This document shows positions 42,413 through 50,466 of a stretch of 64,000 bases of DNA, piece by piece; the first letter of the stretch is position 1, and the number at the start of each line of letters is the position of its first letter. The DNA is from Butyrivibrio proteoclasticus B316 (GTDB lineage: Bacteria; Bacillota; Clostridia; Lachnospirales; Lachnospiraceae), in contig NC_014387.1 in the NCBI RefSeq assembly GCF_000145035.1, positions 938,276 through 1,002,275 on the forward strand. Direction: 5' to 3'. Under the pieces are notes generated by a model that saw only the letters and a list, made by a program, of their open reading frames with translations, did no database searches and was not told the DNA's origin. Made by a program: the position numbers and the translations under genes.

Positions 42413-44524
42413 ATGAAGAAAAAAATCATGAAGATCATGCTGGTCATATCTTCAATTCTTTTGATACTATTTGGATTCTTTACCGTGCAGATGATGACTA
42501 ATGTCAGGGATATCACACTACGAAATTCCGAGAAGACCGGAAAACAGGTGGAAGAGTACTCTGACAAGGCTATGCGCGATCAGATTACGGGACGTCTTAG
42601 TGCAACAGCGCTAGGATGTGCCTATATTCTAAATGAAATGTTCAGCGATTTCGCCGGATCAGTGGCTCTGAATGCAGAAGCTGCAACCGATATCTACACA
42701 AATCCCGAAAAATATGGAAATGCAAGGGTCACAAGACCTGAGAAGTTTGAAATTGGACAGATGAAAGCCCAGTTCGTCTATGCGGAAGGTGTAAATCCCA
42801 ATGACGTGGATATTAGAAAAGAACTGGCTATGATCGGAAATCTTCAGGGAAATCTTACTGCCATGTATGGTCAGTACAATCAGCTGGGGGCTTCTTATAT
42901 TGGCACTGAAACCGGAATATTGCTCCTGGCAGGCCCTGTACTCCAGGAAAGATGGGACAGCAATGGCAATTATGTTCATCTGGACCCAAGACAGCGCCCC
43001 TGGTACCGCAAGGCCAGAATGACCCAGAAGGTAAGCTTTACAGATATTCAGAATGACTATGACACAGGCAGACAGGCCATAATGTGCGGAGCTCCGATTT
43101 ATAAAGGGAAAACCTTTGTAGGAGTTGCCGGGGCAGGACTATACCTTGAAGGCATTGAGAAAATGATGATGAATGCAAGAATAGGTGATGAAGGTGATTC
43201 CTGCATTATCAACGGCAAGGGAAAAGTTATCTTTTCCTCTAGAAAAGAAGGACAATTAGAGCCGCAGTCACTTCTTATAGAGGATAAGGATAAAGATGTA
43301 GCTTCTTTTGCAGCCAAGGCAGCCAGCGGAGAGAGCGGACTGGAACTTTTGGATATCGATGGAGTTACCTGTTATCTTGCTTATTCTCCGGTAGAAATTG
43401 TTGGATGGTCACTTGTATCAATAATTCCAGAAAAGACAGTGCTTGCACCCAATGAAAACCTGATGACTTCGATCAGAGACAGTCAGGATGAAGAACATAC
43501 AGCGATACTCAGCATTATCAGGACAGCTCTTTTTAACATGCTGACACTTATAGTAGCAATGGGAATCATTACTGTCATCTTGTCCAGCTTTCTGAGTGAG
43601 CGTTTTGTAAGACCGATAACGCTTCTTACTAGCAAGGTCCATGACCTTGAAGGAGATCAGCTGGATTTTGAGTGGAATGAGGATACAGGCGATGAAGTTC
43701 AGGAGCTTGCTACGACTTTCAAGCAGATGACTGACAGAATGAAGACCTATATTGACGACATTCAGAAGGCTACTGCTGAAAAAGAGAGGATCGGAGTTGA
43801 GCTGGGACTTGCAACCCGTATTCAGGCGAGTATGCTGCCTCACGAGTTTCCGCCTTTCCCTGACAGAAAAGAGTTCGATATTTATGCACTGATGGATCCT
43901 GCCAAGGAGGTCGGTGGTGACTTCTATGATTTCTTCCTGATAGATGATGACCACTTGGGGCTTGTTATGGCAGATGTATCAGGTAAAGGTATTCCGGCAG
44001 CTCTTTTCATGATGATCTCCAAGGTTATTCTGCAGAGCTGTGCGATGCTGGGAACATCAGCTGCTGAGACGCTCAATAAGACTAATGATGCGCTTTCTTC
44101 CAGTAATCAGACTGAAATGTTCGTAACTGTCTGGTTTGGAATTCTGGAGATTTCAACGGGCAATCTTAGCTGTGCCAACGCAGGACATGAGTACCCTGCT
44201 ATAAAAAGAGCTGACGGCTGTTTTGAAATTTATAAGGACAAGCACGGCTTTGTAATAGGCGGAATGGATGGAGTCAAGTACAAAGAATACAACATCAAAC
44301 TTGAGCATGGAGATAAGATCTTCTTATATACTGATGGCGTGCCGGAGGCAACTAACAGCGAAGTTAAGATGTTTGGCACAGAGCGCATGCTACAGGCACT
44401 TAATAAGGATGCGTCTGCAGGACCTGAAAAACTGCTTCAGAATGTTAAGGATGCAGTTGCAGACTTTGTAGGCGACGCGGAGCAGTTTGATGACATGACA
44501 ATGCTGTGCTTTGAATATAAATAA
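42413..44524 (+). CDS. Cache-HAMP-PP2C (SpoIIE/RsbU-type) phosphatase
   Basis: A 703-aa transmembrane serine/threonine phosphatase. An N-terminal helix (IMLVISSILLILFGFFTVQM) and a second one (LFNMLTLIVAMGIITVILSS) bracket a Cache-like extracellular sensor (RPWYRKARMTQKVSFTDI, GWSLVSIIPEKT). HAMP follows, then a PP2C domain of the RsbU kind: ATRIQASMLPHEFPPFP, AKEVGGDFYDFF and MADVSGKGIPAALFM, with metal-binding Asp residues in place. RsbU-type phosphatases dephosphorylate STAS-domain antagonists. The STAS protein at 46800 is the likely substrate. AGGGG ten bases before the ATG at 42413 sets the start; the GTG at 42395 lies in the ribosome-binding site itself. Confidence 0.92.
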   Translation: MKKKIMKIMLVISSILLILFGFFTVQMMTNVRDITLRNSEKTGKQVEEYSDKAMRDQITGRLSATALGCAYILNEMFSDFAGSVALNAEAATDIYTNPEKYGNARVTRPEKFEIGQMKAQFVYAEGVNPNDVDIRKELAMIGNLQGNLTAMYGQYNQLGASYIGTETGILLLAGPVLQERWDSNGNYVHLDPRQRPWYRKARMTQKVSFTDIQNDYDTGRQAIMCGAPIYKGKTFVGVAGAGLYLEGIEKMMMNARIGDEGDSCIINGKGKVIFSSRKEGQLEPQSLLIEDKDKDVASFAAKAASGESGLELLDIDGVTCYLAYSPVEIVGWSLVSIIPEKTVLAPNENLMTSIRDSQDEEHTAILSIIRTALFNMLTLIVAMGIITVILSSFLSERFVRPITLLTSKVHDLEGDQLDFEWNEDTGDEVQELATTFKQMTDRMKTYIDDIQKATAEKERIGVELGLATRIQASMLPHEFPPFPDRKEFDIYALMDPAKEVGGDFYDFFLIDDDHLGLVMADVSGKGIPAALFMMISKVILQSCAMLGTSAAETLNKTNDALSSSNQTEMFVTVWFGILEISTGNLSCANAGHEYPAIKRADGCFEIYKDKHGFVIGGMDGVKYKEYNIKLEHGDKIFLYTDGVPEATNSEVKMFGTERMLQALNKDASAGPEKLLQNVKDAVADFVGDAEQFDDMTMLCFEYK

Positions 44525-44650
44525 TGTAATTCTTAGAGAATTATGTCTGTGAGTAATTGGAATATCTTTTCCATTCTGATATAGGTGTATAAAAAATTAT
44601 AATAATTTAAGAAATTGACTGACAAATATACATTATAATGATAAGGAAGC

Positions 44651-44709
44651 CAATAGTCATAAATGCGCATTTTGCTTGCATACTTATCATGGAGCAATTC
44701 GTATATCAT
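44651..44709. repeat. Dispersed repeat, copy 2
   Basis: Contains the same 21 bases (44689-44709) found at 24143-24163, preceded by caatagtcataaatgcg, which resembles a module that follows the shared segment at the first locus. It lies in the 276-base gap between the phosphatase and the first double-glycine peptide gene. A TATAAT at 44634-44639 nearby is a possible -10 box for the peptide gene. Confidence 0.6.
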
Positions 44710-44800
44710 TATGATAATTGTGGATAGATAAATTTCTTTTGCCACAAACTTAAGATCTTCGTATAAAAAGATATCCAGGGAATACAGGAGGACAAAAGAC

Positions 44801-45031
44801 ATGAGCATTTTAAACGATAATGATCTTGAGAAGGTGGTTGGCGGAACTATAGCACATGCCGGTGAAAAGGCTGTGTTTGCTACCAAAAAGGAAGAATTCG
44901 AGGCTGCATGGGATGCTCTTAAGATGGAGAAAAAGGGCTATACCGGCAACATGAGAGCAGAGCTCTATGATGATTGGGAGAGTACGGATTATTCCACATC
45001 AGCAATCAGCTTCCTTGCTAAGATCAAATAA
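44801..45031 (+). CDS. Double-glycine-leader peptide 1
   Basis: A 76-aa precursor with a 15-residue leader MSILNDNDLEKVVGG, the classical pattern cut after Gly-Gly by C39 peptidase exporters. The 61-residue core (TIAHAGEKAVFATKKEEFEA onwards) has no cysteine, is charged and probably helical in its first half, and ends ISFLAKIK. It is not typical of class II bacteriocins and carries no obvious residues for lanthionine formation beyond a few Ser/Thr. AGGAGG lies nine bases before the ATG, the strongest such site in the cluster. The exporter with a matching peptidase lies 3.2 kb downstream. Signal, toxin or matrix roles are open. Confidence 0.8.
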   Translation: MSILNDNDLEKVVGGTIAHAGEKAVFATKKEEFEAAWDALKMEKKGYTGNMRAELYDDWESTDYSTSAISFLAKIK

Positions 45032-45058
45032 AGTTTTTGGGTAAGCGAGGTGATGCCA

Positions 45059-45256
45059 ATGGATGAGAGGGCTATGGCTATGAATGATAATGAACTTGAA
45101 AACATAACCGGTGGCGGCAAAGGCAAAAGTGATCAGACAACGGGAGAGAGGACAACAGAAGCATATTGTCCGATTTGCAAAAAGACAACAACATTTATAG
45201 TTTACTCCGGTTCGAGAGGTAAGTGTAAGAAATGCGGCGAAATGTCGCAGATATGA
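45059..45256 (+). CDS. Double-glycine-leader peptide 2 with zinc-ribbon-like core
   Basis: A 65-aa precursor whose leader ends MNDNELENITGG, closely matching that of peptide 1. The core after Gly-Gly has two CxxC pairs (CPIC and CKKC, 17 residues apart), as in a small zinc ribbon; the same cysteines could instead form disulfides once outside. Two ATGs are plausible: 45059 (GAGG eight bases upstream) and 45080, giving MNDNELEN directly. The gene starts 28 bases after peptide 1 and is followed by a hairpin, so both peptides may be made in excess over the genes behind. An exported zinc-ribbon peptide is unusual. Confidence 0.75.
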   Translation: MDERAMAMNDNELENITGGGKGKSDQTTGERTTEAYCPICKKTTTFIVYSGSRGKCKKCGEMSQI

Positions 45257-45266
45257 TGAGTTTATC

Positions 45267-45298
45267 GACACTTGCAGCAAAGGGCTGCAAGTGTCTTT
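45267..45298 (+). terminator. Intercistronic hairpin after the peptide genes
   Basis: The perfect 11-bp stem gacacttgcag/ctgcaagtgtc with a caaaggg loop is followed by only three T. It probably allows partial read-through or stabilises the peptide mRNA. Confidence 0.75.
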
Positions 45299-45332
45299 AC
45301 GCGTTTTCATGCGTCACAAATCAGGGAGCATT

Positions 45333-45737
45333 ATGGAAAAACTTACTGTTGAAGCAACTAAAGAAAATCTGATCGCGGTCAACGAATTTGTGGAGACTAA
45401 TCTTGAGAAAATAGATTGTCCCATGAAGGCTATGATGCAGATAAATGTTGCTGTAGAAGAAATCTATATTAACATTGCAAGTTATGCCTATGGTGATGCG
45501 TCAGGTCAGGCAGAGATACTTCTTGATACTGATACACCTGGCCAGGTTTCCATAGTTTTTATGGACAGCGGAACACCTTATGATCCACTCGCCAAGGAAG
45601 ATCCGGATATTACACTTTCCGCTGAGGAAAGAGGAATAGGCGGTCTTGGAATCTTTATGGTCAAGAAGAGTATGGATGATGTTAAGTACAGATACGAGGA
45701 CGGTAAGAACATTCTGACTCTGATCAAGAAAATCTAA
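45333..45737 (+). CDS. RsbW/SpoIIAB-like anti-sigma-type ATPase kinase
   Basis: A 134-aa GHKL-fold protein of the RsbW type. Visible boxes are the N-box INVAVEEIYINIASYAY, the G1 box MDSGTPYDPL and the G2 box RGIGGLGIFMVKK. Such proteins bind a partner (often a sigma factor) and phosphorylate a STAS antagonist, being countered by a PP2C phosphatase. All three parts exist in this cluster (phosphatase 42413, STAS 46800), but no sigma factor is nearby. AGGGAG four bases before the ATG at 45333 sets the start; the frame extends to 45291 through the hairpin, which I reject. Confidence 0.88.
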   Translation: MEKLTVEATKENLIAVNEFVETNLEKIDCPMKAMMQINVAVEEIYINIASYAYGDASGQAEILLDTDTPGQVSIVFMDSGTPYDPLAKEDPDITLSAEERGIGGLGIFMVKKSMDDVKYRYEDGKNILTLIKKI

Positions 45738-45759
45738 GTGATTGATTTGAGGTGTAGCC

Positions 45760-46236
45760 ATGAAGATCTCTTTTGATCTGGACGAGGTTCTGTTTGTCAG
45801 CCCTGACTATATGGAAACAGAGCCTGAACTGAGATTTCCCTTGAACAGGATGTTTCCGGAAAGGCTCAGGAAAGGAACAGTATATCTGATAAATGAGCTT
45901 CAAAAGAGAGGCTTTGAAGTGTGGGTTTATACATCCTCTTTTCGCACAGATGTGTACATCAGATCACTTTTCAGAAGATACGGAATTCATTTTGATGACA
46001 TTGTAAACGGCTACAGACATAAGGCGGAAGTTCAGGGAAACAGAGCAGATATGCTTCCACAGAAGATGCCGACATTCTACCGCATATCCCTTCACATTGA
46101 TGATGAGGATGCGATCATAGAAAACGGTAAAAGATATGGTTTCAGGGTGCTCAGGATATGCGAACCCGATGAACACTGGACTGACAAGGTATTGGAGGAA
46201 GCAGAGCGCATCAGAAAGATTGAAGAGGGAAACTAG
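45760..46236 (+). CDS. HAD-like hydrolase
   Basis: A 158-aa small HAD-superfamily-like protein beginning MKISFDLDEVLFVSP, which matches motif I (DxD). YTSSFR fits motif II, and HIDDEDAIIENGKRYGF fits the acidic motif IV. No real cap domain is present. The substrate is unknown. GAGGTG lies five bases before the ATG, and the gene follows the RsbW-like gene by 22 bases, so it belongs to the same transcript. Its role in peptide export or partner switching is unclear. Confidence 0.7.
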   Translation: MKISFDLDEVLFVSPDYMETEPELRFPLNRMFPERLRKGTVYLINELQKRGFEVWVYTSSFRTDVYIRSLFRRYGIHFDDIVNGYRHKAEVQGNRADMLPQKMPTFYRISLHIDDEDAIIENGKRYGFRVLRICEPDEHWTDKVLEEAERIRKIEEGN

Positions 46237-46293
46237 ATACCAGAGGGCAGAAAATATAAGGTAGAAGATATAGGATTACAGAGGAAAACCGAT

Positions 46294-46641
46294 ATGGAGG
46301 ATAATAAAAGTATTGAGAAGAGGCTTGATTACGTCGAATCCATTTTTGAAAAATACGGAGCAAAGGCCCTTGATATAAATGAAAAAAATCGCGACAAGTT
46401 TGGCGATAGAAGAGCTTTTTTATATGATGGGAATTACTACAGAACAGGAACGATGGAGTTTGAAGATCAGGACGAACCTTATATAGTTATCAGCTGCATC
46501 GATAATGAGAAGTTTGCAAACGTTGGAGTTATGGAAGATATTGATGCTTTTTCCTCTAAACTCAGCGATGAAGATATAGAAAAACAGGTCAGATATGCCT
46601 TTGGGATAGAACCTTATCCTGAGGAATATGGAGCAGAATAA
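46294..46641 (+). CDS. Hypothetical 115-aa protein in the partner-switching cluster
   Basis: An acidic 115-aa protein that I do not recognise. It starts MEDNKSIEKRLDYVESIFEK with a helical segment, has an aromatic middle (RAFLYDGNYYRTGTMEFEDQ) and ends with an amphipathic helix (DEDIEKQVRYAFGIEPYPEE). No signal peptide or membrane helix. GAGG lies nine bases before the ATG. A 158-base gap with a weak hairpin (about 46717-46752) separates it from the STAS gene, which may have its own promoter. Confidence 0.65.
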   Translation: MEDNKSIEKRLDYVESIFEKYGAKALDINEKNRDKFGDRRAFLYDGNYYRTGTMEFEDQDEPYIVISCIDNEKFANVGVMEDIDAFSSKLSDEDIEKQVRYAFGIEPYPEEYGAE

Positions 46642-46799
46642 ATACTATTAGTACGGAATAATAGGAAATACTGCAGGAATTCGATGAAAACTTGATGATA
46701 AGTCTGGTTGTGATGGTATTAATCCCAAGAAGAATCATCTTGGCGGGAATAATATATATTTTTTAACAGCATAAATTGTGTAACAGGAGGGTAAAACAC

Positions 46800-47099
46800 A
46801 TGTTGAACATTAACAAAACTTTAGCAGAAAAGGATCTTAACATCAGTCTTGAGGGAAGACTTGATACTATGACAGCGCCTGATCTTGAGGCACAGCTTTC
46901 AGCAAGCCTTGGCGGCGTTGAAAATCTTGTTTTTGATCTTGCTAAGCTTGAGTACATCTCATCTGCAGGTCTTCGTGTTCTTTTGTCAGCTCAGAAGACT
47001 ATGAACAAGCAGGGCTCAATGGTTGTCAGAAACGCAACAGAAGAAGTTAAGGAAATCTTTGAGGTTACAGGCTTCTCAGATATTCTGACCATCGAATAA
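46800..47099 (+). CDS. STAS-domain anti-anti-sigma-type antagonist
   Basis: A 99-aa SpoIIAA/RsbV-like protein. Its STAS fold is read from SLEGRLDTMTAPDLEAQL, then LVFDLAKLEYISSAGLRVLL, where the second Ser before Ala-Gly is the usual phosphorylation site. When dephosphorylated by a PP2C enzyme it would bind and sequester an RsbW-type kinase. AGGAGGG eight bases before the ATG at 46800 sets the start. It is 39 bases before the degenerate RsbW-like gene. Confidence 0.92.
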   Translation: MLNINKTLAEKDLNISLEGRLDTMTAPDLEAQLSASLGGVENLVFDLAKLEYISSAGLRVLLSAQKTMNKQGSMVVRNATEEVKEIFEVTGFSDILTIE

Positions 47100-47138
47100 A
47101 CAGTTCTTATGAGAAAATGATGCGGGGAGATGATAGAA

Positions 47139-47762
47139 ATGGAATCTGAGAAAATACTGATCACTAACAAGAATTTCAAGCTCTATGATGCACTTGGAAA
47201 GATTGATAACTATCTGGAAGATTTCGAACTTGGCAGGAAGGATACACTTCACATGAGACTTATCATGGAGGAGACGCTTGGAATGCTGGGAGCAATGACA
47301 GGTGAGTACCATGCTCTTTTATGGATGGAGAAAAAGCCTGACGCCTGCGAGATCAAGCTTGTAGCCAAGACTGATATGGATGTGGATAAGAAAAAAGAGC
47401 TTCTGTCAGTTTCCAAGACCGGCGAAAATGCGCTTGCCAAGGGCTTTATGGGTAAGATTGGTGAGATCATTGAAAACGGAATCCTCAATTACGAGAATAT
47501 CATGAAGCTGCAGCAGGTTTATGGCGGCGGATATGTTGATTACGCTGCACTTGGCGGAAATCCTTCAGATTCAATGTTTGTATGGAGTCTTGACCAGTAC
47601 AGGGATGCTCTTGATGAAGCAAGAGTAGATGATGATGCGGCAGGACACGCCTGGGATGAGCTTGAGAAGTCTATTGTTGCAAGTGTTGCCAAGGACGTTG
47701 TAGTCGGAGTCAAGATGGATCAGGTAGAGCTTACTATTACTGCGGCTTTGACCGGTGAATGA
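47139..47762 (+). CDS. Degenerate RsbW/GHKL-like protein
   Basis: A 207-aa protein. Residues about 20-60 (LGRKDTLHMRLIMEETLGML) resemble the helix that carries the N-box of anti-sigma ATPases, but the Asn is replaced, and no G1 or G2 glycine box is seen afterwards. ATP binding is therefore doubtful. The end (KMDQVELTITAAL) resembles the last strand of GHKL folds. It may be a non-catalytic binding partner of the STAS protein, or its fold may differ entirely. GGGGAG precedes the ATG at 47139. The HlyD-like gene follows after ten bases. Confidence 0.55.
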   Translation: MESEKILITNKNFKLYDALGKIDNYLEDFELGRKDTLHMRLIMEETLGMLGAMTGEYHALLWMEKKPDACEIKLVAKTDMDVDKKKELLSVSKTGENALAKGFMGKIGEIIENGILNYENIMKLQQVYGGGYVDYAALGGNPSDSMFVWSLDQYRDALDEARVDDDAAGHAWDELEKSIVASVAKDVVVGVKMDQVELTITAALTGE

Positions 47763-47772
47763 TTAAAAATTT

Positions 47773-48189
47773 ATGGATAATAATCTTTTTAGAGAAAAGA
47801 GCGTCAAAAAGTTGTCCTCACCTGAGAATCTGAGTGAGTACCTTCGGGTTACAACACCTGCCATGTGGGTGATCCTGATAGGGATAATGGTAGGAGTGAT
47901 CGGACTCTATATCTGGAGCTATTTCATGACCATTAATAGCTATGCCTATGGCGATGGCGTGGTCAGAAACGGCATTTTGACAGTTACCTACGAAGAGAAC
48001 AGTACAGCTCAGTATGTCAAAGATGATATGGATGTTATCATTGGCGGAGTGCGCATGCCGATAGATTCTATAGGAAAAGATGATAACGGCAAGATCATAT
48101 CTGTTTCCAAAACTGATTTTCCTGATGGAGACTACGCTGCCAAAGCCAGTTATAAACAGACCAGGATGATAAGTATGCTCTTTAACTAA
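47773..48189 (+). CDS. Short HlyD-like (NHLM-type) secretion protein
   Basis: A 138-aa protein with the N-terminal pattern LSSPENLSEYLRVTTPAMW, which recalls the start of NHLM-system membrane fusion proteins. One membrane helix (VILIGIMVGVIGLYIWSYFM) and a ~75-residue external beta-rich part follow. Full HlyD-type adaptors of these systems are several hundred residues long with coiled coil and lipoyl domains, which are missing here. A Gram-positive cell may need only this anchor. It starts ten bases after the previous gene and ends just before the C39 exporter gene, so it is probably part of the export complex. Confidence 0.72.
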   Translation: MDNNLFREKSVKKLSSPENLSEYLRVTTPAMWVILIGIMVGVIGLYIWSYFMTINSYAYGDGVVRNGILTVTYEENSTAQYVKDDMDVIIGGVRMPIDSIGKDDNGKIISVSKTDFPDGDYAAKASYKQTRMISMLFN

Positions 48190-48208
48190 GGAAACTGAGG
48201 TGGCGTTT

Positions 48209-50386
48209 ATGGGCGCCAATAGAACTGTAAAGAAGCCTTCTGTTGGTAAAAGAGTTCATGTCCCTATTGTAATGCAGATGGAAGCTCTGGAATGCGGAGC
48301 AGCCTGCCTTGACATGATACTTGCTTACTACGGAAAGTGGATACCCCTTGAAAAGGTCAGATACGACTGCGGGGTATCCAGAGACGGCTCTAATGCCAAA
48401 AATATATTATGTGCCGCAAGAAACTATGGCCTTGAGGCAAGTGGGTACCGCTTTGAACCTGAGACACTGGTTAAAAGTGGCTCTTTTCCATGCATAATTC
48501 ACTGGGAATTCAACCATTTCGTTGTTTTATGCGGATTTCAGGGTGGTTATGCCTATATAAATGACCCCGGAAGGGGAATTCTTAAAATGCCCATGAGCGA
48601 GTTTGACGAAGGCTTTACAGGAATAGTCCTGTGCTTTGAGCCCGGTGATAATTTCGTTCAGAGCGGCAAAAAAATGCGCACCATAGACTACGTTAATATC
48701 AGGTTAAAGGGTGCGTCTAAAGCAGTTATCTTTGTCCTTTTTTCCACTTTTGTTGCATATCTTTTTAATACGCTAAATCCGGCATTTAGCAGGTTCTTTA
48801 TGGACAGACTCCTGTCCGGAGAAAATAAGGAACTACTTATGCCGTTTATTGTGCTGTTCTCGGCTGTTGCTTTTTTTAACATTGTGAGCAGCGCAGTATC
48901 TGATATATATTCTCTCAGGATCGATGGTAAGCTGTCAGTTCTTTCTAACAGCAACTATGTCTGGAAGGTACTGCATCTTCCTATGAATTTCTTTAGCCAG
49001 AGATTATCCGGAGACATATTGCAGAGAAAGGGCTCACAGATATCCAAGATACTTGTAGATACTGTGGCTCCCCTCCTTCTGAATTTTGTCATGATGATCT
49101 TCTATTTGGTGTTCATGCTAAGGTACAGCCCCTTATTATCACTCATAGGTATTGCCTCGATTGTTCTGAACAGCTTTGTCGGAAGGCTTATTTCCAGAAA
49201 AAGAGTCAACATTACCCGCTGCAGTCTCAGAGATTCAGCCAAACTCGAATCTACAACTCTTTCGGGAGTAATGATGATAGAGACAATTAAGAGCTCCGGT
49301 GCGGAAGCCGGCTTTTTCAAGAAGTGGGCGGGCTATCAGGCAGCAGTTAATAAAGAAAAGATTGAATACGGGCATATCAATATATGGCTTGGAAGTATTC
49401 CGGCACTTATAAATTCCCTCGCCGGCTACATGGTGCTTATACTTGGTGTTGCCCTTGTAATGAGGGATCAGTTCACACTTGGTATGGTTTTGAGTTTCCA
49501 GATGTATCTGAGCTATTTTACCGCGCCGGCCATGGGTATCATAGGAGCGGGGCAGTCTATAGAAGAGATGCGCTCCATGATGGAGAGATACGAAGATGTA
49601 ATGCAGTATCCGGATGATGAACTTTTCGATGCAGAGAGCATTTCGGATGACCAGGAGTATCAGAAGCTTAAAGGGGATATCCACCTAAGAAACGTTACAT
49701 TTGGATATAGCAGGCTTGCCAATCCGGTAATCAAAGACTTTAGTCTCGATATTGCAGAGGGCAGTAAAGTAGCCATAATCGGGGCTTCGGGCTGCGGAAA
49801 GAGCACTCTTTCCAAACTCATATCAGGCTTATATAAGCCATGGAGCGGAGAAATAACCTTTAGTGATAAGACTATCGAGCAGATAGACAGAAATGTTTTT
49901 ACCGGCTCCGTAGCTGTAGTTGATCAGGATATAACTCTTTTCCAGGATACTATAGATCAGAATATCAAGCTGTGGGATAACAGCATCGAGGATTTTGAAG
50001 TTATACTTGCGGCCAGAGATGCGGGCATTCACGATGAAATCATGGAAAGAGATGCAGGCTACAAGGGAGCTGTTGCAGAAAACGGAAATAATTTCTCCGG
50101 CGGACAAAAGCAGCGCCTTGAGATAGCAAGAGTCCTTGCTCAGGATCCTTCCATAATTATTCTGGATGAAGCAACAAGCGCATTGGATGCGGTGACAGAA
50201 ATGAAAGTCATCGAAGCTATCAAAAAGCGCGGAATTACCTGCGTTGTAATCGCCCACAGACTCTCGACTATCAGAGACTGCGACAATATCGTAGTGCTCA
50301 GAGACGGAGAAATTGCTGAGCAGGGAACACATGAGGAGCTTCTGGAGAAGGGCACGTACTATAAAGAACTGGTAACTAACGAATAA
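48209..50386 (+). CDS. C39-peptidase ABC exporter (PCAT, NHLM-type)
   Basis: A 725-aa bifunctional exporter that cuts double-glycine leaders and pumps out the core peptide. The C39 domain (about 15-145) has Gln23 and the catalytic Cys29 in QMEALECGAAC, His in FNHFVVLCGF (about 105) and Asp in INDPGRG (about 121). Six membrane helices follow (about 165-460), then the ATPase with Walker A GASGCGKST, signature FSGGQKQRLEIARV, Walker B IIILDEATSALD and H-loop VIAHRLS. GAGGTG six bases before the ATG at 48209 sets the start. The two GG-leader peptides upstream are its likely substrates. Confidence 0.93.
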   Translation: MGANRTVKKPSVGKRVHVPIVMQMEALECGAACLDMILAYYGKWIPLEKVRYDCGVSRDGSNAKNILCAARNYGLEASGYRFEPETLVKSGSFPCIIHWEFNHFVVLCGFQGGYAYINDPGRGILKMPMSEFDEGFTGIVLCFEPGDNFVQSGKKMRTIDYVNIRLKGASKAVIFVLFSTFVAYLFNTLNPAFSRFFMDRLLSGENKELLMPFIVLFSAVAFFNIVSSAVSDIYSLRIDGKLSVLSNSNYVWKVLHLPMNFFSQRLSGDILQRKGSQISKILVDTVAPLLLNFVMMIFYLVFMLRYSPLLSLIGIASIVLNSFVGRLISRKRVNITRCSLRDSAKLESTTLSGVMMIETIKSSGAEAGFFKKWAGYQAAVNKEKIEYGHINIWLGSIPALINSLAGYMVLILGVALVMRDQFTLGMVLSFQMYLSYFTAPAMGIIGAGQSIEEMRSMMERYEDVMQYPDDELFDAESISDDQEYQKLKGDIHLRNVTFGYSRLANPVIKDFSLDIAEGSKVAIIGASGCGKSTLSKLISGLYKPWSGEITFSDKTIEQIDRNVFTGSVAVVDQDITLFQDTIDQNIKLWDNSIEDFEVILAARDAGIHDEIMERDAGYKGAVAENGNNFSGGQKQRLEIARVLAQDPSIIILDEATSALDAVTEMKVIEAIKKRGITCVVIAHRLSTIRDCDNIVVLRDGEIAEQGTHEELLEKGTYYKELVTNE

Positions 50387-50466
50387 ATTATTGAGAATCT
50401 GAAATGTGATCATTGATACAAGTGAGTGTTGCGCAACAGTAATATATTAATAGAGGAAACAGAGTA

